This document shows, piece by piece, positions 24,147-35,082 of a stretch of 64,000 nucleotides of DNA; within the stretch, counting starts at the first letter, position 1; every line of letters starts with the position of its first letter. This stretch comes from JAJVID01 sp963743425. GTDB taxonomy: Bacteria; Acidobacteriota; Blastocatellia; RBC074. The stretch spans positions 124,001-188,000 of the forward strand of contig CAVUPU010000001.1 in NCBI GenBank assembly GCA_963743425.1, written 5' to 3'. A program made the translations under genes and the position numbers. Under the pieces are notes generated by a model, which made no database searches, was not told the DNA's origin, and worked only from the letters and a program-made list of their open reading frames with translations.

Positions 24147-24448
24147 AGGTAAACGGAAACGGGTGGAAGATGGACCGTTGAACGCACTGCGCGCACGACC
24201 ATCCGGAAGCGTGATGACTGATGCACAGCGTAAGGAGGCGGCAGGGAAGAGACACATATGAATGTATGCGTAAGACCTGGCGCATTCGTGACTAGAGCGA
24301 TGGGATGCGCTCAATCGTGAACTTTCGAGCCTGTACACTTGCTTAAATCATAAGCCCCACCAGCCCACTGAAGGCTCGCAGAAGCCCTGACGGCGCGCTG
24401 GCCTTGCTTGACAGTCGCGCAATCCGTTTGTTAACTTGCCTGTCTCTA
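24147..24448. other. Intergenic stretch without a recognisable gene
   Basis: About 300 bases between the HEPN-like gene and the promoter of tRNA-Val. Only short overlapping ORFs that look like shadows; no repeat or RNA fold stood out. Confidence 0.5.
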
Positions 24449-24454
24449 TATAAT
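24449..24454 (+). promoter_or_regulatory. -10 box of the tRNA-Val gene
   Basis: Perfect TATAAT ending 7 bases before the tRNA. The -35 is weak (TTTGTT-like at 16 bases); a TTGACA further upstream is about 35 bases away, too far. Confidence 0.5.
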
Positions 24455-24461
24455 TGTTCAT

Positions 24462-24533
<72 letters not shown>

Positions 24534-24568
24534 TTGAATTTTCATTGGGTACTTTCCGGGCTTGAGAA

Positions 24569-24868
24569 TTGTTTGGCCCGAGTTCAACGTCAGCTCCTGA
24601 AGAGTTGTCTGGTTATGCGGAAGCGATTTACGAATCGAACTATAACTATGTAGCTGCGGTGATCGAGCGTCGCCCGACGCGTCATCGCAGCAGTCCGCGC
24701 GACAACCGCTGGCGTGGGACCTTACCTGAAGCGAATATCCTGATTCGGAAGCTTTTGGGACTGTCCACCAGTAAATTTTTAGATACGGAATTCGGGGTTA
24801 TGGATTTTGCCACGACGCCCGAATTTCGGGTTGCGACCATTTGTAAGGTCGCGCCCAATGAGAAATGA
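24569..24868 (+). CDS. Small ORF upstream of and overlapping thrS (doubtful)
   Basis: 99 codons from a TTG, ending in an ATGA overlap with thrS. The tail FGVMDFATTPEFRVATICKVAPNEK looks protein-like, but there is no clear ribosome binding site and no recognised family. It may be a leader ORF for thrS or chance. It is the only content seen in the 331 bases between tRNA-Val and thrS. Confidence 0.25.
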   Translation: MFGPSSTSAPEELSGYAEAIYESNYNYVAAVIERRPTRHRSSPRDNRWRGTLPEANILIRKLLGLSTSKFLDTEFGVMDFATTPEFRVATICKVAPNEK

Positions 24869-26854
24869 GTGAGACAGCAATGAGCGAAGTGAATAATCAG
24901 CAATTATCGAATTCATCGAGCCAATCGGCTCTTGATATTTTGAAACAGCAGGATCGTGAGAGCGCGAAGAAGGCCATCGCCGCGCGACTCTATCGTCACG
25001 GCGTCAAACAGGAAGAGCCTGTAGATCTTGGCTACGTTGTCAAGGAGGGCGAGAGCGTGGAACCGCTCACGCCCGAATCGGGCGATGAGGCGCTCGAGGT
25101 CTATCGCCATTCGACCGCGCACCTGTTGGCGGCGGCGGTGCTCGATCTCTATCCCGGCACGAAGCTCGGCGTCGGCCCGGCGCTGCTTGACGATCCGAAG
25201 GGCGGTTTCTTTTACGATTTTCAGCGCGCGGAAGGCGAGCGGTTCACGCCCGAAGATTTGCCGAAGATCGAGAAGCGCATGAAGGATCTCATCAAGCGCA
25301 ATCTCGAATACCGGCGCGTCGAGATGCCCAAGGCCGAGGCTGAAAAGAAGTTCGCCGAAATGGGCGAGCCGCTCAAATGCGAGCTGATCGAAGAGAAGGG
25401 CGGCGAGCGGGTGAGCTGCTACACCATCGAAGGCACGCCGTTCGTTGATTTCTGCCTCGGGCCCCATATCCCTTCGACGGGCAAGATCAAAGCGATCAAG
25501 CTGCTTTCGATTGCCGGGGCGCACTGGAAGGGCGACGAATCGCGCGAGCAGATGCAGCGCATTTACGGCACGGCGTTCTTCTCGCAGGAAGAGCTTGACG
25601 AGTGGATCAAGCAGAAGGAAGAGGCCGAACGCCGCGATCATCGCCGCCTGGGGCAGGAGCTTGACCTGTTCAGCATCAACGACGTGATCGGGCCGGGGTT
25701 GGTCTTATGGCATCCGAACGGCGCGCTGATTCGCAAAATCATCGAGCAGTTCCTGAGCGACGAGCTTTACCGGCGCGGCTACGGCTTCGTCAACACGCCG
25801 CACGTCACGCAATCGGAGCTGTTCAGGATCTCGGGCCATCTGCAGATGTACAAAGACGTGCTCTATCCGGGGCTGAAGGATGAGGAGGACGAGCGCATAG
25901 AGTACCGGCTCAAGCCGATGAATTGCCCGTTCCACATCCAGATTTACAGATCGCGACAGCGTTCGTACCGCGACCTGCCGGCGCGATTGGCCGAATACGG
26001 CACGGTCTATCGCTACGAGCGTTCGGGCGTCGCGCACGGATTGATGCGGGCGCGCGGATTCACGCAGGATGACGCGCACATCTTCTGCACGCCGGAGCAG
26101 TTGAAATCGGAGATCAAGGGCTGTCTCGACCTGGTGGACTTCGTATTCAAGGCTTTCGGCTTCGAGTACAAGGCCGAGCTTTCAGTTCGCCATCCGACGG
26201 ATCATTCGAAATATCTCGGCGCGGACGAGGTCTGGAACCTGGCCGAGACGGCGCTCGCCGAGGCTTTGAACGAATACGGTTTGCCGTATGCGCGGATGGA
26301 GGACGAGGCGGCGTTCTACGGGCCGAAGATCGACTTCAAGGTCGTGGACGCGATCAAACGGCTGTGGCAGCTCTCGACGATTCAGGTTGATTTCAATCTG
26401 CCGCAGCGGTTCGGCCTCGAATACATCGGCTCGGACAACAAACCGCATCAGCCGATTATGGTGCACCGCGCGATCCTGGGATCCTTCGAGCGGTTCTTCG
26501 GCATCCTGATCGAGCATTACGCGGGCGCGTTTCCGGTCTGGCTCGCGCCGACGCAGGCGATAGTTTTGCCGATCTCGGATCGCTTCAACGAGAAGGCCGT
26601 CGAGGTCGAGCGGCGGTTGCAGGCTGACGGCCATCGCGTTCAGGCCGACTTGCGCAGCGAAAAGATCGGAGCGAAGATTCGCGACGCGCAGCTCAAGAAG
26701 ATCCCATTCATGTTGGTTATCGGCGAACGCGAGGCCGCGTCAGGCGACGGTCGCGGTGCGCGACCGCGTCAAAGGCGACACGGGCGCGGTCAGCGTCGCC
26801 GAATTCAGCGCGCGATTGAAAGAACTGGCTCTGACGCGCGCTTTGCAGACTTGA
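24865..26854 (+). CDS. thrS: Threonine-tRNA ligase, frameshift near the C-terminus
   Basis: Charges tRNA-Thr. Editing domain motif RHSTAHLL, catalytic zinc ligands in MNCPFH, QDDAHIFC and PIMVHRAILGSFERF, then the anticodon-binding domain (KKIPFMLVIGEREA). The N-terminus is short and only loosely TGS-like (VDLGYVVKEGESVEPLTPES). At about 26746 the frame slips +1; one base removed gives TVAVRDRVKGDTGAVSVAEF and ends at TGA 26854, about 662 residues. As thrS is essential, the slip is most likely a sequence error. Heads the thrS-infC-rpmI-rplT-pheS group. ATG 24880 is an alternative start. Confidence 0.93.
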
Positions 26855-26905
26855 TTGAATCCCAATCCCCGATCTGGGATTCGAGATTTCCACGGAGGTG
26901 TTTTT

Positions 26906-27463
<558 letters not shown>

Positions 27464-27466
<3 letters not shown>

Positions 27467-27530
27467 TGGGCGGTGGATAGTGGGTAGTGGGCAGTCGCTG
27501 CCTCTACCCACTGCCCACTGTCCACTAACT
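27464..27530. repeat. Short-word inverted repeat (GTGGGCAGTGGGTAG family)
   Basis: GTGGGCGGTGGATAGTGGG-type words on the left and their complements (TACCCACTGCCCACT) on the right, between infC and rpmI. A second member is at 56734-56806. May act as an intra-operon RNA hairpin. Confidence 0.65.
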
Positions 27531-27543
27531 TAATGGAGGAATT

Positions 27544-27747
27544 ATGCCAAAACTCAAAACACATAAAGGCGCCGCGAAGCGTTTTCGCACGACCGCCACT
27601 GGCAAGATCAAGCGCGGTCATTCACACGCGCGCCACATCCTGACCAAGAAGGCGGCAAAGCGTAAACGTCAGCTCGACGTTGACACGCTCGTTTCCGAAA
27701 ACGATTTCGAACGCGTGGTGGCGATGCTGCCTTACGGCCGCAAATAA
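27544..27747 (+). CDS. rpmI: 50S ribosomal protein L35
   Basis: 67 residues, MPKLKTHKGAAKRF ... HILTKKAAKRKRQL ... MLPYGRK, full length for L35. TGGAGGA precedes ATG 27544. Sits between infC and rplT as in most bacteria. Confidence 0.97.
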   Translation: MPKLKTHKGAAKRFRTTATGKIKRGHSHARHILTKKAAKRKRQLDVDTLVSENDFERVVAMLPYGRK

Positions 27748-27766
27748 TCGTGAAATCATATTTCAT

Positions 27767-27798
27767 ATGACATATTTCATATGAAATATGTCATTTTT
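27767..27798 (+). terminator. Perfect 28-bp palindrome plus T-run between rpmI and rplT
   Basis: ATGACATATTTCAT followed directly by its reverse complement (27767-27794), then TTTT. It could attenuate rplT relative to rpmI, or be another A/T-rich foldback repeat. Confidence 0.45.
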
Positions 27799-27813
27799 AC
27801 CAAGGAGGGCCTT

Positions 27814-28189
27814 ATGCCTCGAGCTAAGAGAGGGAAGTAAGCGTTTAGATAAACGCAAAAAGCTGGAGAAACTTTCGAAGGGCTATCGCGGGACGAAAAG
27901 CAAGCTATACCGTTCGATGAGGGAATCGGTTCAGCGCGCGCTCAAGTTCGCCTACGTCGGGCGCAAGGTCAAGAAGCGCGATTATCGTTCGCTCTGGATC
28001 ATTCGGATCGGCGCGGCGGCGCGATTGAACGGATTGAATTACAGCCAGTTTATGCACGGCCTGAAAGTGGCCGGAATTGACCTCGATCGGAAGATTCTCG
28101 CTGACCTGGCCGTCAATCAGCCGCAGGCTTTCGCCGAACTCGTGGGTTCGGTGAAGAAGGCGTTGGAATCCGGCCAAGCCGCCGTCTGA
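27814..28189 (+). CDS. rplT: 50S ribosomal protein L20, frameshift after codon 7
   Basis: ATG 27814 behind AAGGAGGG starts MPRAKRG and then hits TAA; removing one G of the GGG at 27831-27833 gives MPRAKRGSKRLDKRKKLEKL and continues with SKLYRSMRESVQRALKFAY and the rest of L20 (about 124 residues). L20 binds 23S rRNA early in 50S assembly. Being a core protein, the +1 is best read as a sequence error. A 13-bp hairpin follows (28219-28258). Confidence 0.93.
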
Positions 28190-28218
28190 TCTGCTGCTGG
28201 AAGAATCCGAGAATTGCC

Positions 28219-28258
28219 GACCCAAGACTCCCGTAGACTTTTGCCGGAGTCTTGGGTC
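28219..28258 (+). terminator. Hairpin after rplT
   Basis: GACCCAAGACTCC (28219-28231) pairs perfectly with 28246-28258; the following TTCAAGTTT is only a weak T-run, so termination may be partial and pheS may be read through. Confidence 0.55.
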
Positions 28259-28283
28259 TTCAAGTTTAACAGGCTGAATTGAT

Positions 28284-29327
<1,044 letters not shown>

Positions 29328-29360
29328 CAGAAACGAAGACTGGTCATCGTTGGAGGGTTT

Positions 29361-29598
29361 ATGAATCAACAGACGCTGACAATATCCGCCGACCTTTACA
29401 ATAGATTAGTGGCGGAAGCTCAGTTGCGCGGGATCTCCATCGAACAACTGCTTGAAGAATGGGAATGGAGAGATTCCAAGATCAGACGCCGACAGGAAGC
29501 CGGGACGGCGGGCTGATGAGATATTCGAGCGGATGGCCGCCAAGTACGGCATGATGCCAGACAGCGCTGAGTTAATTCGTGAAGATCGGGAGCGATGA
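29361..29598 (+). CDS. Small antitoxin-like protein, frameshifted, no toxin partner
   Basis: ATG 29361 behind TGGAGGG gives MNQQTLTISADLYNRLVAEA, a ribbon-helix-helix-like start, then a stop at 29514. One G removed from the GGG just before (29510-29512) continues as ADEIFERMAAKYGMMPDSAE to TGA 29598, about 79 residues. This resembles CopG/VapB-like antitoxins. No PIN or ParE gene follows; instead the POTRA gene starts 10 bases later. Confidence 0.5.
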
Positions 29599-30098
29599 TG
29601 TGGAGAGCATGATGCGGTTGCTCAATTGGTCAAAAAGCGAAATCAACGCGATTGAATCGCTGATCTGTTTGCTATGCGCGATGCTTCTGCTTGCCGCCGG
29701 CGTCGTTGCTCAGGATCCGCCGCCGAACGCGAAATGGCGCCTGACAACGATTGTGTTTGAAGGGCTGAAATCTCACCCCCCGGACAAGATAGTCGCCGCC
29801 AGCGGATTGAAGGTCGGGCAGACGATTGATTTCGGGATGGTCAAAGCCGCGGCTCAGCGCCTGTCGCAAACCGGGCTGTTCGGAAAAGTAGCGTATCGTT
29901 ATCGCTACTCTTCGACTCAGATCGAGCTGACGTTCGAGCTTGAAGAGAAGACGACGGGCAAGAAGCGATGCCAGTTCGATAACTTCGTCTGGTTCTCCGA
30001 CAAGGAGATCGCGGACGCGATCAAGCGGGATATGCCCGATTTCGACGGGAGCATCGCGGTCAGCGATTTCGTCGGCGAAGAGATCAAGAAGCCGTTAC

Positions 30099-31256
30099 TT
30101 CCTTTTGCTGCCGGTTGTACGGCCTTCGCCGGGGCCAACCAAAAGCGCAAGTAATACAAGCCTTGCTATGAAAAGAGCCGTCAAAGTCGTACTTCAATTC
30201 GCCACGGAGAGCAAGCGAGGAAAGATCGTCGCTCTGCTCGAAGCCTATCGAGCGGCAGTCAATTTATACATCCGCAGCCTTTGGGAGAAGCCTGGCAAGT
30301 TGGACAAGGCGACACTTCAGCGACTCAAACAGACGCGGCTCTCTGAGCGATACAAAAGCCAGGCGTTGAAACAAGCCCTTGAGATCGTCCTAGCCACAAA
30401 GAAATCGGCAAAAGAATTGGGCGTTCCCGCGACCTGTCCAATCTTCAAAGGCGCGGCTGTGCTTGACGCCAAGTTCGTAACCGTTGAAGAAGGGCGCGGC
30501 AGCTTCGACCTGATCATCAAGCTTTCCGTTCTCAAGAAGGGCGAGAGGCTGACTATCCCGACGAAGCGCACTGCCGTTCTCAATAAGTGGCTCGCGCAGC
30601 CTTCCGCCAAACTCATTCAGGGATGCGCCCTCAACGAGCATGGCCTGATTCTCTGGGTTGAAGTTCCTGACGTTGAAATAAAAACTGACGGGGACGTTCT
30701 GGCCGTAGATGTCGGCGTCAATAAGTTGCTCTCGGATTCCAACGGGAACCATTACGGCGAAGAGTTCAAAAAGATCAGAGACAAGATCAAACGCCGTAAA
30801 CCGGGAAGTAAAGGTAGAAGGCGAGCCTTCAAAGAGCGCGACAATCTTATCAATCGAACCGTCAATCAACTGCCTTGGGGCGCTATCAACACAATTGGCG
30901 TCGAAGCCCTTCACGATATGAAGCGCGGCAAAAAGAAGGGCCGAGGCAAAACGTTTCGCAAAGCTATGGCGCCGTGGACATATCGGCGGGCACTCAACCG
31001 GATCGAAGACAAAGCGCAAGAGAACCGTGTTCGTCTTGTTCTCGTTGATCCGGCCAACACTTCCCGAACCTGTCCCGACTGCGGAGCGGCGCATAAAGAA
31101 AACCGCAGAGGAGAGACGTTTCAATGCATCATCTGTGGTCGCGCGGGTGACGCCGATACGGTCGGAGCATTGAACGTTCTCGCTCGAACTTTGGCGACTC
31201 TGGGGAGCGTAGAGTCCCCCAGGCTCTAAAAGGTGGTGGAATAGTTTTCTATTCAT
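30099..31256 (+). mobile_element. IS200/IS605- or IS607-type element with tnpB only
   Basis: Ends are approximate. Left: TTAC (30095-30098), a possible insertion tetranucleotide, then an imperfect hairpin (30113-30140). Right: hairpin GAATAG-TTTT-CTATTC (31239-31254) about ten bases past tnpB, typical of right ends that also supply the guide (reRNA/omega RNA). No TnpA is present, so it is non-autonomous. Confidence 0.65.
30168..31229 (+). CDS. tnpB: TnpB RNA-guided nuclease (OrfB family transposon protein)
   Basis: 353 residues. RuvC-like active site: D near 180 (LAVDVGVNK), E near 245 (TIGVEALHD) and D near 327 (GDADTVGALN). The zinc finger CPDCG...CIICG lies just before the last Asp. All catalytic residues are kept, so it may be an active RNA-guided endonuclease, with the guide scaffold expected in the 3' end of the gene and its flank (to about 31256). 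N-terminus MKRAVKVVLQFATESK is normal for the compact form. Confidence 0.92.
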   Translation: MKRAVKVVLQFATESKRGKIVALLEAYRAAVNLYIRSLWEKPGKLDKATLQRLKQTRLSERYKSQALKQALEIVLATKKSAKELGVPATCPIFKGAAVLDAKFVTVEEGRGSFDLIIKLSVLKKGERLTIPTKRTAVLNKWLAQPSAKLIQGCALNEHGLILWVEVPDVEIKTDGDVLAVDVGVNKLLSDSNGNHYGEEFKKIRDKIKRRKPGSKGRRRAFKERDNLINRTVNQLPWGAINTIGVEALHDMKRGKKKGRGKTFRKAMAPWTYRRALNRIEDKAQENRVRLVLVDPANTSRTCPDCGAAHKENRRGETFQCIICGRAGDADTVGALNVLARTLATLGSVESPRL

Positions 31257-31411
31257 CGCTTAACTCTTCGATACATCGTACATCCGCGTGTTTCTTAACA
31301 AAGTCACGCGTGAAAGGCTGATCAGACAGACCGGGGAACAAAAGTGGAACAAGATTATAAGCGCGATGACCAGAAACTGACTGTTGATGTCGTGGTCAAG
31401 TTCGGGCGGTG

Positions 31412-32671
31412 ATGTCCGTGAGTGTTATGCGAAATTACATTCCCAGATCGCCGCTGACGCTTTTGCTGGCGGCTTCATTTGTCGTTTTCATTGTTTTCAT
31501 TCTTTTAGAACGGTTTGCAATTGCCCGCACTGTAAGGGCAGACCTGCGTGTCTGCCCCGGATCGGGTTTACACGCAGGCGCTGAGGCAGACACGCAGGTC
31601 TGCCCTTACAGTGATTTGCAAACAGTGCTGGAGCGCAAAGCCGTCACGTCAATTGGGACGGCGAAGATTGCGAGACAGCAGGCGATCCCGTGCGTCTTCG
31701 ACAATTTCGTCTGGTTCAAAGACCAGGAGATCGTTGACGAAATCCGCAAGGACTTGCCCTCCTTTGACGGCTCAGCGCCCGAGGCTGGAGATTCCATAGA
31801 CAAGATACTGGGCGCGCTCAAGCGGATGCTGAAGAAGAAGCGATTGCCGAGCGAGGTCGAGTATTCATTCTCTTCGGGCGATGAGTATCAGTACCGCCCG
31901 GAGCACATTTTCGTCGCGCGCGACGCGAAGATTCCGCTCTGCAAAATAGTTTTTCAAAACTCGCCGCCGCGGCTCGAAAAGGAACTGCAGCAGGCCGCGC
32001 TGGCGGTTGTCAACAAGGATTATTCGAGGGTAGGCGCCAGAAACTTTGTCGAAGGGGCGGCGGTTCAGGTCTACCGCAAATACGGCTATCTGCGCGGCGC
32101 CAACCGCATACTGTCGGCGGAGCTGGATCAATCGTGCAAGAACAACATCGTGGTCAAGGTTGCGGCTGAACCGGGAATCGTTTACTTCTGGGACAAGGCC
32201 GTATGGACCGGCGCCCGGGCGATATCGGTTCAATCTCTCGACGCCGCGATAGAGTTGAAGTCCGGCGATGTGGCCGACGGGCTGAAGATTGACACAGGAT
32301 TGCAGGCGGCCATCATCGTCTATCGCAAACTGGGTTACATCGAATCGCAGGTCGTCCCGAAGCCGGTCTTCGACGACGTCAAAAGACGGATCATGCTGAA
32401 CGTGACGATCACCGAAGGCCCTCAGTTCCGAATGGGAAATTTCATCGTCAGAGGCGTACCCGAAAAAGACGTCGCGCGTTTGACAGAGAGATGGGCGCTT
32501 AAGACGGGCGCCATTTACGACGCCTCTTACCTGGACGAATTCATCAAGAAGCTCGTTGGCGCCAAATTGATCCTTCCAGACCTGGCGCCGCTTCTCAAGC
32601 CGGAGTTCAAACTGGACAGAGAGAGATTGGTCATTGACGTAATCATAGATTTCAAAGTATCGCCGAGTTGA
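31412..32671 (+). CDS. POTRA-type periplasmic protein, paralogue of the disrupted gene
   Basis: About 419 residues. N-terminal membrane segment (LTLLLAASFVVFIVFILLE), then POTRA-like units (GARNFVEGAAVQVYRKYGYL; QAAIIVYRKLGYIESQVV; FRMGNFIVRGVPEKDV). No beta-barrel follows, so this is a POTRA-only protein, unlike BamA. Codons between 31528 and 31613 lie on a perfect 29-bp inverted repeat and are translated as RTVRADLRVCPGSGLHAG, an in-frame repeat insertion. Overlaps the upstream stop by TGATG. Separates pheS from pheT. Confidence 0.7.
   Translation: MSVSVMRNYIPRSPLTLLLAASFVVFIVFILLERFAIARTVRADLRVCPGSGLHAGAEADTQVCPYSDLQTVLERKAVTSIGTAKIARQQAIPCVFDNFVWFKDQEIVDEIRKDLPSFDGSAPEAGDSIDKILGALKRMLKKKRLPSEVEYSFSSGDEYQYRPEHIFVARDAKIPLCKIVFQNSPPRLEKELQQAALAVVNKDYSRVGARNFVEGAAVQVYRKYGYLRGANRILSAELDQSCKNNIVVKVAAEPGIVYFWDKAVWTGARAISVQSLDAAIELKSGDVADGLKIDTGLQAAIIVYRKLGYIESQVVPKPVFDDVKRRIMLNVTITEGPQFRMGNFIVRGVPEKDVARLTERWALKTGAIYDASYLDEFIKKLVGAKLILPDLAPLLKPEFKLDRERLVIDVIIDFKVSPS
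31528..31613. repeat. Perfect 29-bp inverted repeat inside the POTRA gene
   Basis: CACTGTAAGGGCAGACCTGC... (31528-31556) and its exact reverse complement (31585-31613), flanked on both sides by TTTGCAA words. The whole 86 bases are translated without a stop. Confidence 0.85.
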
Positions 32672-32720
32672 AGAATGATTAAGGCGTATAAGAGAACAAA
32701 TAGCGGCTCGATTGGGAACT

Positions 32721-34790
32721 ATGAAAATCAGTTACAACTGGCTGAAAGAATTTGTTGACGTTGATCTGCCGCCGCACGATCTGGCGGCGCCGCTGACGAT
32801 GGCCGGGCTGGCCGTTGACGCTGTTGAATCTTACGGCAATGACAGCATCCTCGAATTCGACCTGACATCGAACCGGCCCGACTGCCTGTCGCACCTGGGA
32901 ATCGCGCGCGAGGCGGCAGCGGTCTTGTGGAAGACAATGCGACCGCCGGAGGCGAAGATCATCGAGTCAAAGACGAAAACGAGTGATGTGACTTCGGTAG
33001 AGATTCTCGCCCCCGCGCTTTGCCCGCGTTACACTGCGCGGGTGATCAGGGGCGTGAAGATCGGCCCTTCGCCGGACTGGCTGGTCAAGCGGCTTGAGTC
33101 GTTGGGGCAGCGCAGCGTAAACAACGTCGCCGACATCACCAACTACGTGATGCTGGAGATGGGGCAGCCGCTGCACGCTTTCGATCTCCATCAATTGCGC
33201 GGCGAACGGATTATCGTTCGAACGGCCCGGAGCGGCGAGAAGATCACGACGCTCGACGGCGAAGAGCGCGATCTGACTCCGGAGATGCTGGTAATTGCCG
33301 ACGCCGAGCGGCCCGTCGCGCTCGCCGGGATCAAGGGCGGCGAAGATTCGGGCATTACCGAAAAGACCGCTGATGTTCTGCTCGAAGCGGCCTGTTTCGC
33401 GCCCGTTCAGACGCGCGCGACTTCGAAGGCGTTGGGTCTGAGCACTGAGGCGTCGTATCGCTTCGAGCGCGGGACCGATCCCGAAATCGTCGCGAAGGCT
33501 TCGGATCGGGCGGCGGCTCTGATCGCCGAGATCGCTGGTGGCGAGGTTTTAAGCGGGCTGGTGGATGTATATCCGACGAAGGCAGCGCGCGATTGGATCG
33601 GGTTCCGCCGCTCGCGTTACGCGCTCTTGACCGGGCTGCGGATCGAGCTGGGCGAGGCCGAGCGCATCCTGCGCAGCCTGGGTTTCGCCGTCGAGGCCGA
33701 CGTCGAAAACGACCGGCTTCGCGCGATGGCGCCGTCGTGGCGCGTCGATGTTTCGATCGAAGAGGATTTGATCGAAGAGGTGGCGCGGATCGCCGGTTAC
33801 GACAAATTGAAAAACACGCTGCCTGGCAGCGCGGGCGCGGGCGCGTATCTGCCGGGCGAAGACGCGCGCCGCGCGGCGCGCCTGACTCTGACCGCCCTCG
33901 GTTACAACGAGGCCATCAGCTTCAGCTTCGTCAACGGCGAGACCGACGAGATGTTGAGCGAGGTCGGCGAAGACACACGGCTCGCGCTGCTCAACCCGAT
34001 TGACGAGACGCAGGCTCACATGCGGGTGACGCTGCTCGGCGGCCTGCTCGACGCGCTCGAACGCAATTTCAATCACGGCGCGCGCAACGTGCGCCTCTTC
34101 GAGATCGGCCGTTGCTTCATGGATGACATCGGTGAGAGGCCGCTCGAGATGGAGCGGCTGGGGATTGTCGCCACGGGCGCTCGCAATGAAGACGATTGGC
34201 AGCTTGCGGCTTCATCGAATGGCGGGGGAAGCATCGATTTTTACGACGTGAAGGGCGCCATCGAATCGGTCGCCGAAGCCATAGGCTTGCCGGCTCTCGA
34301 GTTCAACCCTGATGAGGCCTGTGACTTCCTGCACCCGGGGCGCAGGGCGGAAGTCCGGCTGGGCGCCGAGGCGATCGGCGTTGTGGGCCAGTTGCATCCG
34401 CGCATAGCGGCCCGGTACAAATTCAAACAACCGGTCTTTGTCGCGGACTTGAATTTGAGAATAATGCTGCTGGCTGATCGAGCTAAAGTTCGCTATCATC
34501 CCCTCCCGAAGTTCCCGACGGTCGTTCGCGATCTGGCCTTGTTGATCGATACCGGCGTTCAGTTCGCCAGCGTCGAGCGCGCCATCAATGATCTGAAGAT
34601 TCCGGAACTGGTCGGAGTCAAACTCTTCGATCTATACGTCGGCAAGGAGTTGCCGCCGGGCAAGCATTCAATCGCGCTCTCGTTGCGCTATCGCGCGGCG
34701 AATCGGACGCTGACCGACGAGGAGGTCAACGCCGCGCACGACCGCGTGGTCAATGCGTTGAAGCGAGAATTCGGCGCTGAGATTAGGTAG
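32721..34790 (+). CDS. pheT: Phenylalanine-tRNA ligase beta subunit, short form
   Basis: 689 residues from ATG 32721 (MKISYNWLKEFVDVDLPP). B3/B4 editing domain (SLGQRSVNNVADITNYVMLE), B5, the catalytic-like core and a C-terminal anticodon-binding domain (FPTVVRDLALLID). The EMAP/OB tRNA-binding domain that usually follows residue 40 is absent: the chain passes directly from GLAVDAVE to ILEFDLTSNRPDCLSH. Short PheT forms are known in several lineages. pheS lies 3.4 kb upstream. Confidence 0.95.
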   Translation: MKISYNWLKEFVDVDLPPHDLAAPLTMAGLAVDAVESYGNDSILEFDLTSNRPDCLSHLGIAREAAAVLWKTMRPPEAKIIESKTKTSDVTSVEILAPALCPRYTARVIRGVKIGPSPDWLVKRLESLGQRSVNNVADITNYVMLEMGQPLHAFDLHQLRGERIIVRTARSGEKITTLDGEERDLTPEMLVIADAERPVALAGIKGGEDSGITEKTADVLLEAACFAPVQTRATSKALGLSTEASYRFERGTDPEIVAKASDRAAALIAEIAGGEVLSGLVDVYPTKAARDWIGFRRSRYALLTGLRIELGEAERILRSLGFAVEADVENDRLRAMAPSWRVDVSIEEDLIEEVARIAGYDKLKNTLPGSAGAGAYLPGEDARRAARLTLTALGYNEAISFSFVNGETDEMLSEVGEDTRLALLNPIDETQAHMRVTLLGGLLDALERNFNHGARNVRLFEIGRCFMDDIGERPLEMERLGIVATGARNEDDWQLAASSNGGGSIDFYDVKGAIESVAEAIGLPALEFNPDEACDFLHPGRRAEVRLGAEAIGVVGQLHPRIAARYKFKQPVFVADLNLRIMLLADRAKVRYHPLPKFPTVVRDLALLIDTGVQFASVERAINDLKIPELVGVKLFDLYVGKELPPGKHSIALSLRYRAANRTLTDEEVNAAHDRVVNALKREFGAEIR

Positions 34791-35066
34791 ATGTCGGTTA
34801 CTGGTCTTGAAAAATTCGCGAGCCTGCAGGATAAGATTCGCCTCGCCCTGGAAGTGTGCAAGACGCTCAGACAGGAGAAGGAGCGGCTCGATACGGAATT
34901 GGCGCGCGCGCGCGACCTGCTGGCTGAGACTAATATGGAGAATGAACGTCTGAGATCGCAAATCGAGCGATTGATGGCCGAACGTGACTCGATGCGAAGC
35001 AACATAGAGTCGATGCTGCACGAGATCGCCAAACTTGAAATGGAAGCGGAATCGCTCAGCAGATAA
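34791..35066 (+). CDS. ZapB-like coiled-coil protein
   Basis: 91 residues, almost entirely heptad coiled coil (EKFASLQDKIRLALEVCKTL, LRSQIERLMAERDSM). It starts on the base after the pheT stop and sits just before zapA, so a role as a cell-division partner of ZapA/FtsZ is plausible. Sequence is too low in complexity for a firm family call. Confidence 0.7.
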   Translation: MSVTGLEKFASLQDKIRLALEVCKTLRQEKERLDTELARARDLLAETNMENERLRSQIERLMAERDSMRSNIESMLHEIAKLEMEAESLSR

Positions 35067-35082
35067 ATGGGAGATCGTCGGA

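Larger units (their letters stand above)
29609..31412 (+). pseudogene. POTRA-type periplasmic protein, disrupted by a TnpB element
   Basis: The N-terminal part (29609 to about 30093) has a signal peptide and a POTRA-like unit (RLTTIVFEGLKSHPPDKI ... GLFGKVAYRYRY), then the motif CQFDNFVWFSDKEIADAIK, also found in the next gene. After the TnpB insertion, 31267-31412 encodes DTSYIRVFLNKVTRERLI and QDYKRDDQKLTVDVVV, matching the C-terminus of the 31412 paralogue, with one more frame change near 31345. By that comparison some 230 codons in the middle are missing, so insertion came with a deletion. The stop overlaps the next start (TGATG). Confidence 0.75.

Noticed and set aside
24862..26884. T-box or other riboswitch controlling thrS
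   Set aside because: No specifier loop or antiterminator pattern could be seen in 24534-24864.
30390..31256. 288-codon minus-strand ORF opposite tnpB
   Set aside because: Shadow of the tnpB coding strand; no recognisable domain.
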